Part shown: one piece after another, positions 20,812 through 31,219 of the stretch
Numbering within the stretch: position 1 is the first letter of the stretch
Layout: each line of letters starts with the position of its first letter
Source of the DNA: Litoditis marina
Lineage: Eukaryota > Nematoda > Chromadorea > Rhabditida > Rhabditidae
DNA length: 64,000 bases
Direction of reading: 5' to 3'
Assembly: GCA_964036275.1 (NCBI GenBank)
Contig: OZ038434.1
Location: 22,619,879 to 22,683,878, forward strand
The notes under the pieces: model-generated
Databases searched by the model: none
Told to the model about the DNA's origin: nothing
What the model saw: the letters and a program-made list of their open reading frames with translations, nothing else
Translations under genes and position numbers: made by a program

Positions 20812-21744
20812 CGGATAGTTGATTCACTATAACCTCACAACGTTGTCGGAAGCTACAGTAGTCCTGCACAACAGCCAAGGCGAAAAAGCTCTAAAAAACT
20901 TAAAATTCGACGTTTTCACGAAAATCTTTTTGATGAACATACATAATAGATATGAACGAATCTTTTTATTATGCTTTGGGAGAAAATTATTTTTTGATGT
21001 TGATCAACTTTCTGCGCTCGTCGCCTTTAAATCGTGCACAAGACCATTATTTGTGTCTGATACTGTTCGAACTCCATAAATAACTGTTTATTACACATAC
21101 ACTAACCAAACAGTTCAAACTTTAGGCGATTTTGTTGAGAATCGACCGAATACGGTTGAAAATAGCCGTTTTCTGGAAGTGTCAGAATGCAAACTCCTGT
21201 ACAACAGGATATACGAGTGGTGAGTGGAAATCAAACAAAAACAGCCGAAACTTCTCAAAACAAGTTTTCAGCACTCGATTTACCTATGACCTATCTGTTT
21301 TGTTACGTTTTGGCTGTTTTTGCTCGATTTCCACTCACCACTATATCCTGTTGTACAGGAGTTTGCATTCTGACACTTCCAGAAAACGGCTATTTTCAAC
21401 CGTATTCGGTCGATTCTCAACAAAATCGCCTAAAATTTGAACTGTTTGGTTAGTGTATGTGTGATAAACAGTTATGTATGGAGTTCGAACAGTATCAGAC
21501 CCAAATAATGATCTTGTGCACGATTTAAAGGCGACGAGCGCAGAAAGTTGATCAACATAAAAAATAATTTTCTCCCAAAGCATAATAAAAAGATTTGTTT
21601 ATACTAATTATGTATGTTCACCAAAAAAGATTTTTGTGAAAACGTCGAATTTCAATTTTTTTAGAGCTTTTTCGCCTTGGCTGTTGTAAATGATTACTGT
21701 AGCTTCCGACAACATTGTGAGGTTATAGTGGAATCAACTATCCG
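20812..21744. mobile_element. Palindromic TA-flanked element (Tc/mariner-like MITE)
   Basis: 933 bp with ends CGGATAGTTGATTC and GAATCAACTATCCG, flanked on both sides by TA (20810-20811 and 21745-21746). The arms of roughly 430-440 bp pair along most of their length around a loop of about 50 bp near 21255-21306. Frames inside it (for example 20819-21079 and 21341-21583) are mirror images of each other and are not genes. TA flanks with long inverted repeats fit a non-autonomous Tc1/mariner-type element. Confidence 0.7.
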
Positions 21745-22419
21745 TACATGAAAGTGATTTTGTCAATAAACTACTTCCAAATCGTATGACCACAGATGTT
21801 AATAAATCTGGCTATAGGAGAAACGTTCATTGATTGAAAAACCAGCATTTCACATCACAGTAGTGACATTAGTCAGAGATATCAGATAGCTCGAACTCTC
21901 CATATACATCAAACGACCAAGAAAGTTGTCAAAGTTTTCATGTTCTCAGATAGTCCGGTTTGATATGTTTTATACTTAGCTGTTTTTTGACGCTACGATA
22001 CCTTTTGCTACGATAACGACACCGCATAAGAAACTGTAGAAATGTGATAAGGAGGCTTGTCAAAAGTTTCCACTTCAATTTTTCTCGCAGCAATCTGACT
22101 ATTTACTCATTTAAGACCGCATTTGATATGAGTAGAGCACAATAAGAAATAGATACTTTCAGGAAGTTTTCGAAATGAAAACGCTTTCAGATTTTCAGAG
22201 AGTTTTTTCAGCTCGCAGGTGTTTTCGGAATCAGTTGAAAGATTGATTCAGACGCCACTATGGCACTAAACCTGAAACACACAGGTTTGATCCATATTCG
22301 AGTAGATCTGAGAACTGTGAACCTTTGTCAAAAACGTTGCTTAATCCAAGTTGCCCATTTTGAAGACATACTAAATGTTTTTGAAACTAACAGTTTAGTT
22401 TCGATTTCGAGTCGGTTGT

Positions 22420-22540
22420 TAATCGAGTTTGAAGTTTCGAGTATTTCGAGTGTTTCGAGTTTCGAATTTTTCGAGCTTGGAGAAAAACCGAGTTTTTCGA
22501 GTTTCGATTTATTTCGAGTTATTTCGAAATTTGAGTTCGG
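22420..22540. repeat. TTTCGAG-rich low-complexity tract
   Basis: Irregular tandem repetition of TTTCGAG/TTTCGAA. The two opposite-strand frames here are products of the repeat. Confidence 0.6.
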
Positions 22541-25500
22541 CTTCAACAACCCTTATAACAGTTGAACAAATGCGACTTTTCAACTGTTTGCTGTATCACA
22601 GGCTCATCAACTGTCCCTAAACCAATGAATACAACCACAGAGAATGACCATAGCTGACGAATTGTAGTTTGAACTGTATACACTAATTTTGACTGTAAGG
22701 CAACGTCAAACTATACATATTGGAAGAAGGTACCCTACACCGCATGTGATTGGTTTAGAAAGAGCGAACCCTCCTATATTGTTTCTCAGTTGTAAGCAGA
22801 GGATATAAGCAAGTTGGAACAGTTTTCAAACTTGTTCCCACCTTTTCTCTCGATACGGTGAATCTTTTGTTAAGAAGGTGTTTTTGAAATCAGGTGTTAA
22901 CTGAATCCTGCTGTTGTGACTAAAATCAGTTCGTCAGTAACACAGAGACACACTGATTATCTCTCGATATGAGTTAGGAAGGTGTGTTAATACAGGTTGT
23001 CACTTCAGTATTCCTCTCATGAAAACTAATGTATTAATCCATGCTGATGTTATGAAATCAACATGAAATTCAGAAAAATAGTACTTCAGAAAAAGAGTAC
23101 TCGTCTGGTTTCAGTATATCCGGAATTAGGCGAAACTTAGCTCGAGCTCAGAATATATCAGAAAAACACTTAATATTCATTACTGATCATTTTTTATTTG
23201 TATTCAAACAAAACCGCAATGTTTCAACCGATTTTGAGGAGTTTCCGAACTTTCTCAGTAGGAGCTGTTGCGCGAAACCGATAAAGCTCAAGACGATTAA
23301 CTATTTCAAGCACACAGTGAAGTAATACAGAAAGTTTGTCCAAAAGACACGATGTATGTTTTTCACTCAAAAAGTCTACTTCTTGGTCAGAATGGTTTAC
23401 TGGTCGATCCTGGTCCTGGTCAATCCGTCGCTCTAGATATAACATGTATATGCAATATCCCTACACCGTGAGCTTTTACCAGTTGACTCTACTGTTGAAC
23501 TCAAGAACTTCAAAACTGTTCACATTATCAACTAAACTATTAGGATGTAGTCTAGAAGCGTTGATAATTTCAACACAGTTTGTCCCTGGCGGTAGTTATT
23601 CTTCAGTAAATATGACGTTGCTAAATAAGCTCATCACATTGCATAGCTCCAACTTTAAATAAACTGAAAAATTAAATTTGCCTCACCATTTGGAACTATA
23701 ACTAAGAATGATTGAATAGTTTGTGACGTGATCTAACAGAAAGTGATGTGATCTACTTCATTCACAGGTCCAGGCAGACATTCGTAAATGTGGATAGAGA
23801 ACGCAATCTGTCCATAGCACAACTGTTGAAAAGAAGTCTGATGTCTGAAGGTTTTTACCAGTTCCAAGTGATCACTTAAAAGTCTGATTATTCGTTGGAA
23901 AAATATGAATAGTTTCTGAGATTGATCAGTTCTGAACAGTTGTAAAATCAGCAACGTTGTTTACATAGACTGAACTGTGATTTTACCGTTGTATGATGAT
24001 CCAGTTGGTCAGTGAGAATGTTTCTTCCAATTGACAGATCTATGGAATCACATGAGAGCGGTAGATTAGTAACCTTGATGTCCACATAAAATAGATAGGC
24101 ATATTCATTCTGTTACTATTAAACACGAGATATATAAACATTGTAAACATTGAGCCGGAACAGACAAACATATAAAAGAGAAACTGTGGGAGTCAGGAAC
24201 ATCCCACAGGTAACTCTTCCATTTGGCCGTCGATATCGGGTAAAACAGGATGAATTGAGCATCCAACAAATGAACAATTCCTAGTGTACAGTTCCACAAC
24301 AAATAGAAATCTAGTAAAACATTTGGTGCACTTACAATTCGAATACTAGAATTGGTATTTGGTTAACAAGTTCTATATGTACTTAAGTAATGAGAACATA
24401 CATATAAGTAATTTGTTTGCCTCAGCTTTACACCAATGGTGCGTTGGCGTGATCAGCAATAGTAAAGTGTAGGTATTCTACAAAAGGGAGGCTTTTTTTT
24501 AATTCAAAGGCGTTGAACTTTTTAATATGCCCATTCCCCAGTAAAGTTATCGGAATCTCGGAATAGCAATAATCAAAATGAGTAATGTTTTCGTATTTCA
24601 ATCCAAAAACGTCGATATTGGCAAAAAGGACCCGTTTTACGAAATTTCGTATCTAATTCAACAGTTTCACTGGTAAAGCCTCAGCACATCAAAGTGTGAC
24701 AATTGATCGAAAGGTAATTCGTTTTTACATTTTATCATTCCTATCTCATTTGAGAACCATACAGTTTTGTGGATTTGATAAAATAACCATTCCAAAACAC
24801 ACTAATCCATATGACTTTCACGCTAAATGTTCAATTTTAAATGGCCAGTAATAATTGAAATACTACTCATTTTCTGTCGTACTAGGTGGAACTCATGAAT
24901 TTAGAAATTTTGATGTCTTTTAAACGAACAACAAAAACTGGTTTGTTTTACTTACTTACTCAAGATTAATCGAATCTTACTTATTCCAGTTTCCAGTAAA
25001 TAAGATTCTATTAATATTTACGAACAAACCGTTTTTTTGGAAAATAAAAGTGAAAAACGGGTTCCTTTCCGAATATTAATCAGATCGCAGTTGAGGAAGC
25101 ACATGCTAGGCAGGCAGTAGGCATCTCAGAAAATCGTTAAAAGAACCATGAACCAGTTTTAGAAAAGTTATTTTTGATGAAAAGCGACCGAAATATCTAC
25201 ATGTTTCATAACTGGCCGGAACGAAACCGCTTTACGACTTTTCTGGTTATTTTAACAAGGATGCCCTGCTTAGTTATAAATCAAAACTAATGATTCAATG
25301 AAAGAAAACTGAAAATAGACATATACTTACTTAACGGTAGAGTTTCCGAACATGTGAATTTTGTTCAGCGTTTTGTTGCGGACAAAAGAGCGACGACGTC
25401 GTTCATCATATTCCGCTCCTATGTCCACTCACTATTATTATCGTCTCACGAACGAAAACTGAGACGAGCGGTTCGCAAACAACCTGAAACACTACCGATA

Positions 25501-26493
25501 ATCAACATTAGAAGGTCTCTGAAATATATACTCTACAATTAAAACAGTATAGCTGTAATGTGTATGTAGCCTGAATACAGAAAAAGAAAATAATTTCTAC
25601 GGAATGATTCTTAGTAAATAAATTATAAGCGGAGAAAATCGACTTCCGCAAATGCAGAACTGATTTATAATTTAACTAAATATGTTTCAAGTACTCACAA
25701 CGAAAATTGAAACAGTAAACAATAAAATAAAAGCAGGTTTGATTCAGCAAATCGAGAACAAAATATTAACGAATGCGTTCGAATTTGAATGACTTCTTTT
25801 CGCGCGCTTTCTAATAGGTCCTACCGCGCCCACAAACTCAAAACCTGAACATAAATCGAGAAATTCCATAAGGGCAAGGTACTGTAATACTCTGGTCTCG
25901 CGTTTTTTTCTAAATTCTCGGTTCTATTTTATCATTATTGTTCTATAATTATGGATTCTCGCATTTTATTGTAAGTAACATTCATTTGATTGGTATAGCA
26001 ACCTCTTTGTTAGTATGTGCTTATATTGCACGACGATTTTACAGTCTCAAGTTCAAACAAAAAAAACTCCATTCTATATTAAAACATTTATCTTTGTCAT
26101 CATGTCTGGTGTTTTGTATCTACATATTATTTGTATAGTAATGTCTCATCTTTGTTTGTTTCCAGACTGACCTTCGCAAGTCTGCCTGGGTACGGAAGGT
26201 GACTACAACTATCAACGATCACGCTTTCAAAGTGAGACTTTATTCAAAGTTTGCTTTTTGTTTTTTTTCCCTCGCACTTCTGCCTTACCAATACATGTGT
26301 AGCAGGGAACAAACTAACCTGGTTATTTGACAGCAAACACCAGTAAGGTAGGAATGGACTACCCTACTAGAAAAAGCCCGTTTTTCGTTAAATTTACGGA
26401 ATGATTCAAATACGATCATTTTGAGTTGCAAATTCACTCGATATTGACTATACCGCCTGGATTATTGAAATATTTGGTATCTGGCTCGAACCA
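22541..26493. other. No recognised gene; one small hairpin
   Basis: No frame over 110 codons and no domain. An imperfect inverted repeat at about 24938-25040 pairs ACTGGTTTGTT with AACAAACCGTTT, and GAATCTTA with TAAGATTC. Confidence 0.4.
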
Positions 26494-26869
26494 TCCTTTA
26501 TATAATTGGCTTACTTGGTGTGTGTGTGTGTGTCAGTCTGTCTGATTTTGGGGTGAGGCAAGCACTTTTGGTCGAAAATGGAGCGAAAGTTGTACTTTGT
26601 AGTTGGTTTGGAAAATGGCGCGTGGGCGGTACGTGTTTTCTCGATTTCATTTCCATTCTCCATTGATGCATCGGCGGTAGTGTTTTGGATTTTTGGCAAT
26701 ATTATTGTTGAATAGTTGTATTTATTGCTATATGGAGGCTGAAATAAAGAAAAAAAGGTGATAGTTCATTCTCTATTCATTTTCTCATTAATGCTTATAA
26801 CTTTTTTCGACGATTAATTTGTAAGTTCTCTCTCTTTCTCTTTTCTGGCTGTGTATTTTATTTAGAAAA

Positions 26870-27250
26870 CATATACAGAAGAGAGTAAGAGAGAAAGAAA
26901 GAGAGGAAGAGAGAGAGAGAGAGAGAGAAAAGAAGGTTCTACTGTCTGTGTAAGCCCTACTGTTCCCCTTTTCACAGTCTATGTGAGTCCCAAAGTTCAC
27001 ATTTCCATCGTCTATGTAAACCCCACTGTTCCCATTTTCACTAGCGTAAGACAGAGGAGAGAGGAAGTAGAGAGAAAGAGAGGAAGAGATAGAGAGAAAA
27101 GGAGGTTCTACTGTCTATGTAAGCCCTACTGTTTCTATTTCCATTGTCTATGTGAGCCCCACACCCACTGCACCTTTTGTAGCTGTACATGTGAACCAAA
27201 GGTGAGAACCAGAACCATTTCATTTTTGCTGTGTATGTGAATCCCCACTG
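26870..27250. repeat. GA-rich microsatellite and TCTATGT-core repeats
   Basis: Two (GA)n-rich tracts (about 26876-26932 and 27050-27102) alternate with GTCTATGTAAGCCC-type units. Short frames here are repeat artefacts. Confidence 0.7.
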
Positions 27251-27439
27251 TTCCCATTTTTACAATAGCAAGTGCATCTCAACCTGAGTAGACGAGTTTC
27301 ACGCCGTCACGGTTAACAGGAATGGCCTAACAGGGTAAGCTAATGGGTATTAAAGCGCGGCGGGAAGAGATGAGAGCCATTCGAACGATCTGTTCGCCCC
27401 GAGGATGCCCGCCCTGGACTGGAGCTGCTGCCGCTCCCG

Positions 27440-28080
27440 CGCCTTATGTCGAAGAGAACTCCCGCGCTCTATGTTAGGAAGAGGTCTCGCGCTCTATGTT
27501 AGGGAGAGGTCTCCCGCTCTATGTTAGAGAGAGGTCTCGCCGTCTATGATGAAGAGAACTTCCGCGCTCTGCGTTAAGGAAAACTTCCGCGCTCTATGTT
27601 AAGGAGAACTCCCGCGCTCTACGTTAGGGAAAAACCTGTCTAGGGTTGAAGAGAACTTTCGCGCCCTATGTTAGGGGAATCTCCCGCGCTCTATGTTAGG
27701 GAGAGGGCTCGCGCTCTATGTTAGCGAGAACTCTCGCGGCCTATGTTAGGGAAAGCTCCCGCGCTCTATGTTAGGGAGAGGTGTCGCGCTCTATGTTAGG
27801 GAGAGGTCTCGCCGTCTATGTTAAAGAGAACTTCCGCGCTCTACGTTAGGGAAAACTTTCGCGCTCTATGTTAGAGAGAGGTCTCAAGTTCTCTGTTAGG
27901 GAAATGTCACACGCTCTATGTTAGAAAGAGGTCTCGCGCCCTATGTTAGGGAGAAGTCTCGCGCCCTATGTTGAGAAGTCTCGCGCTCTATGTTAGAGAG
28001 AGATCTCGCGCTCTATGTTAAAGAGAGATGTCCCGCTCTATGTTGGAGAGAGATGTCCTGCTTTATGTAAAAGAAATCAT
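27440..28080 (+). repeat. ~25-bp minisatellite, CGCGCTCTATGTTAGG type
   Basis: Tandem units close to CTCTATGTTAGGGAGAGGT plus CTCGCG, with variants. It lies inside Helitron-like unit 1 and recurs in unit 4. Confidence 0.8.
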
Positions 28081-28238
28081 TGCGTCTCATGTTGATAACA
28101 ACGTGATTGACATGGTTGAGACAAACGTGAGTTCAGCAAATTGAACGAAAATTTAACAAAAACTCCTATAAGAGCTCGCCAGCCTGGAATAAAAACAAGG
28201 GAGGCGGAGGCGGCTTTAGCCGCCGGCGACCTACCTTG

Positions 28239-29617
28239 TCCATATATATATTTCGCTTGCTTGGTTTGTGGGTTTGTGTGTAACAATTCAACACAGTTTG
28301 CACTTTTGGTCGAGAATTTGGGCGAAATCACACACTATTACACTCTGAAACTGGGAAGGCGTGGAATCCGTGTTTTTTGCTTTTCATTTTCAATTGGTGG
28401 TGAGATGGAGGGTGGTGGATCACCGTTTTTTTTTTGGGGATAGAAAATGAAAACGAGTTAACGTGAGCTACGCGGCAAATATAGAAGCCATTTTGTTCTA
28501 CTGGCGACTTAGGAGGCGGTTGGGATGGATTGAAAGAGGTATTTGCTGTTTATGTTTGGCTTTATCTCCTTCCTTTTCTCTCTTTCTTCTCATTCTTCTC
28601 TCCAACCATCTTCTTTCAATTATAATCAACGTTTCTCATTGTTAGATGTTTACGCCCTATGTTGAGAGAAATTGTCTCTTTCACTGTCATTTTCACTGCC
28701 ATTTTCACTGTCTATGTAAGCCCCACTGTCTATGTGAGCCATACTATCCCCATTTCCACTGTCTATGTAATCCCCACTGTCTATGTGAGCCCCACTTTCC
28801 CCATTTTCACTGTCTATGTGAGCCCCGCTGTCTATGTGAGCTCCTATATCCTCATTTCCACTGTCTATGTAGGCCCCACTGTCTATGTGAGCCCCACTTT
28901 TCCCATTTTCACTGTCTATGTAAGCCCCACTGTCTATGTGAGCCCCTATATCCCCGTTCCCACTGTCTATGTAAGCCCTACTGTCTATGTGTGCCCCACT
29001 GTCCCCATTTCCACTGTCTATGTAAGCCCCACTGTCTATGTGAGCCCCACTTTCCCCATTTTCGCTATCTATGTAAGCCCCACTGTCTATGTGAGCCCCA
29101 TTTCCCCATTTTTGCTGTCTATGTAAGCCCCACTGTCTATGTGAGCCCCACTATCCACTGTCTGTGTAAGCCCCACTGTCTATGTGAGCTCCACTTTTCC
29201 AATTTCAACTGTCTATGTTAGCCCCACTGTCTATGTAAGCCCCACTGTCCCCAATTTCACTGTCTGTATGAGCCCCACTGTCTATGTAAGACCCACTGTC
29301 TATGTGAGCCCCACTGTCCCCAATGTCATTGTCTGAGTAAGCCCCACTGTCTATGTGAGCCCCACTGTCCCCATTTTCACTGTCTATGTAAACCCCACTG
29401 TCTATGTGAGCCCCACTGTCTATGTAAGCCCCACTGTCTATGTGAGCCCCACTGGAGAACCATCGCGCTCTATTTTGAAAAGAGTTTTTGCGTTCTATGT
29501 TAAAAAAGTACTTGCGCTTGAGGACTTCGAAAACAAAAAAACGATCTCGACGCGGCCACCGGCCTAGACTCAAACAAGGGAGGAGGAGGCGGCTTTAGCC
29601 GCCGGCGACCTTCCTTG
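28239..29617 (+). mobile_element. Helitron-like unit 2 of a tandem array
   Basis: Starts TCCATATATATATTTCGC directly after the end of unit 1. It contains CACTTTTGGTCGAGAA and a long GTCTATGT minisatellite, and ends with hairpin GGCGGCTTTAGCCGCC (29588-29603) 14 nt before CTTG. The identical hairpin shows that units 1 and 2 share a 3' end type. Confidence 0.55.
28680..29455 (+). repeat. GTCTATGTAAGCCCCACT minisatellite
   Basis: Alternating GTCTATGTAAGCCCCACT and GTCTATGTGAGCCCCACT units, interspersed with CCCCATTTTCA segments. Frames of 191 and 155 codons run through it only because the unit lacks stops in those phases. Confidence 0.85.
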
Positions 29618-30058
29618 TCCATATATATATTTCGCTACTTTGGTCTGTTTGTAACAATTCACACAGTTTGCACTTTTGGTCGAAAATCGGGCGAAAATCA
29701 CACAGTTTTGTCCTTTTGGTCGAGATGGGAATGGGCGGCGTGAGCGAACGTGATTGAGATGCTTTTCATTTTCATATCGGCTGGATGGGCGTTCGGTAGT
29801 GCGGCGGATTTTCGGCTATTTTATATTGGATTCGTTCTATTTATTGATCAAAAGAGGCTGCACTGTACTGAAAAGGTGAGAATTGATTTTTATTTCTGTG
29901 TTCGTTCTGTGTGTGTGTGTGTAGGTCACTCTCTGTATTGATAATGTGTACGATATTGCTTATTGATGCTCTCAAAATCTTTTTTGTAGAAAGGGGTAAT
30001 GTATTCGTTTTGTATTTATGCTTTGTTCATTCAAGAACTGTGTAAAAAGAGAGAGAGA

Positions 30059-30110
<52 letters not shown>

Positions 30111-30336
30111 GAGAGAGAGAGAAGAAGCGAGAGAGAGAGAGAGGGATAGATAGAAGAAAAACTCGAATTTCCTTTGCACTCTATACTTCCAATGTCTATG
30201 TAATCACAACTGTGTTAGGGAGAGAGAGGGCAAAAAGAAAAAAAAGAAGAAAGAGACATCTCGAATTCTCGACGCACCCACCGACCTAGACTCATCAAGG
30301 GAGGGGCCCGGGCGTTAGCCCGGGCTACCTTCCTTG
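29618..30336 (+). mobile_element. Helitron-like unit 3 of a tandem array
   Basis: Starts with the same TCCATATATATATTTCGC as unit 2. It includes a long (GA)n tract (30046-30146) and ends with a different hairpin, CCCGGGCGTTAGCCCGGG (30307-30324), 12 nt before CTTG. The 5' end type of unit 2 is thus paired with the 3' end type of unit 4, a chimaera. Confidence 0.55.
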
Positions 30337-31219
30337 TCTACTAATATAAAACCGTTGCTTGGTCTGTCTGTCTGTCTGTGAGTCTGAGGCAACGGCTTAT
30401 TGGTCGAGAAATAGAGAGTTGGTGCACTTTGTAGTTGTAGAAGAGAAAGGACGTGGAGAGACGTGTAAATTGCCTGTTTTTCATTTCCAAACCTATTGGA
30501 ATCGGCTGTTGCTGGGAGTTGGAATTGATATGGCACTTTATGTTAAGGAAAGCTCCCGCGCTCTATGTTAAGGATAACTACCGCGCTCTATGCTAAGGAT
30601 GAATATCGCGCGCTATGTTAAGGAGAACTACCACCGCGCTCTGTGTTGAGTAGAACTACCGTGCTCTTTGTTAAGCTGAACTCCCGCGCTCTATGTTAAA
30701 GAGAACTCCGCAGGCTATGTTATGTTAAGAAAAACTCCCGCGCTCTATGTTAAGAAGAACTCCCGCGCTCTATCTTAAGAAAAACTTCCGCGCTCTATCT
30801 TAAGAAAAACTTCCGCGCTCTATCTTAAAGAGGAGTACCACGCTCCATGTTAAGGAGAACTCCCGTGCTCTATGTTAAAGAGGAGTACCACGCTCTATGT
30901 TAAGGAGAACTACCGCGCTCTATGTTAGAGAGAAATAACGCGCTCTATGTTAAGAAAAACACCCGCGCTCTATGCTAAGGAAAATTTCTGCGCTCAATGT
31001 TGAGAAAAAATATCGCGCGCTATGTTGAGGAAAGCTACCGTGCTCTATGTTGAAAATAACTAACGCGTTCTACTTTTAGGAAAACTCTCGCGCTCTATGT
31101 TGAAAAAACTTTCGCGCTTGAGGACTCCGAAGACGAAAAAGGAAGAAACATCAAGACTCAATCACCGACCTAGACTCATCAAGGGAGGGACCCGGGCGTA
31201 GCCCGGGGTACCTTCCTTG
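30337..31219 (+). mobile_element. Helitron-like unit 4 of a tandem array
   Basis: Starts TCTACTAATATAAAACC followed by a TCTG repeat, carries a second CGCGCTCTATGTTAAGG minisatellite (about 30530-31110), and ends with hairpin CCCGGGCGTAGCCCGGG (31191-31207) 12 nt before CTTG. The base after the array is T, and the base before unit 1 is A, so the whole four-unit array sits at one A/T site. Confidence 0.6.

Larger units (their letters stand above)
26494..28238 (+). mobile_element. Helitron-like unit 1 of a tandem array
   Basis: Begins TCCTTTATATAATTGG right after an A, and has a TG/TCTG-rich subterminal stretch and the shared segment CACTTTTGGTCGAAAATGG. It carries GA-rich and TCTATGT minisatellites and ends with hairpin GGCGGCTTTAGCCGCC (28209-28224) 14 nt before the terminal CTTG. 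A 5' TC, a 3' hairpin near the end and insertion between A and T are Helitron hallmarks. The terminal CTTG differs from the usual CTRR. No Rep/helicase gene, so non-autonomous. Confidence 0.55.

Noticed and set aside
20819..21583. Several 80-100 codon frames
   Set aside because: They lie in the arms of the palindromic TA element and mirror each other; no transposase motif.
28646..29221. 191-codon cysteine/histidine/proline-rich open frame (and the 155-codon frame overlapping it)
   Set aside because: It is the minisatellite GTCTATGTAAGCCCC read in a stop-free phase; three phases and the opposite strand are open for the same reason.
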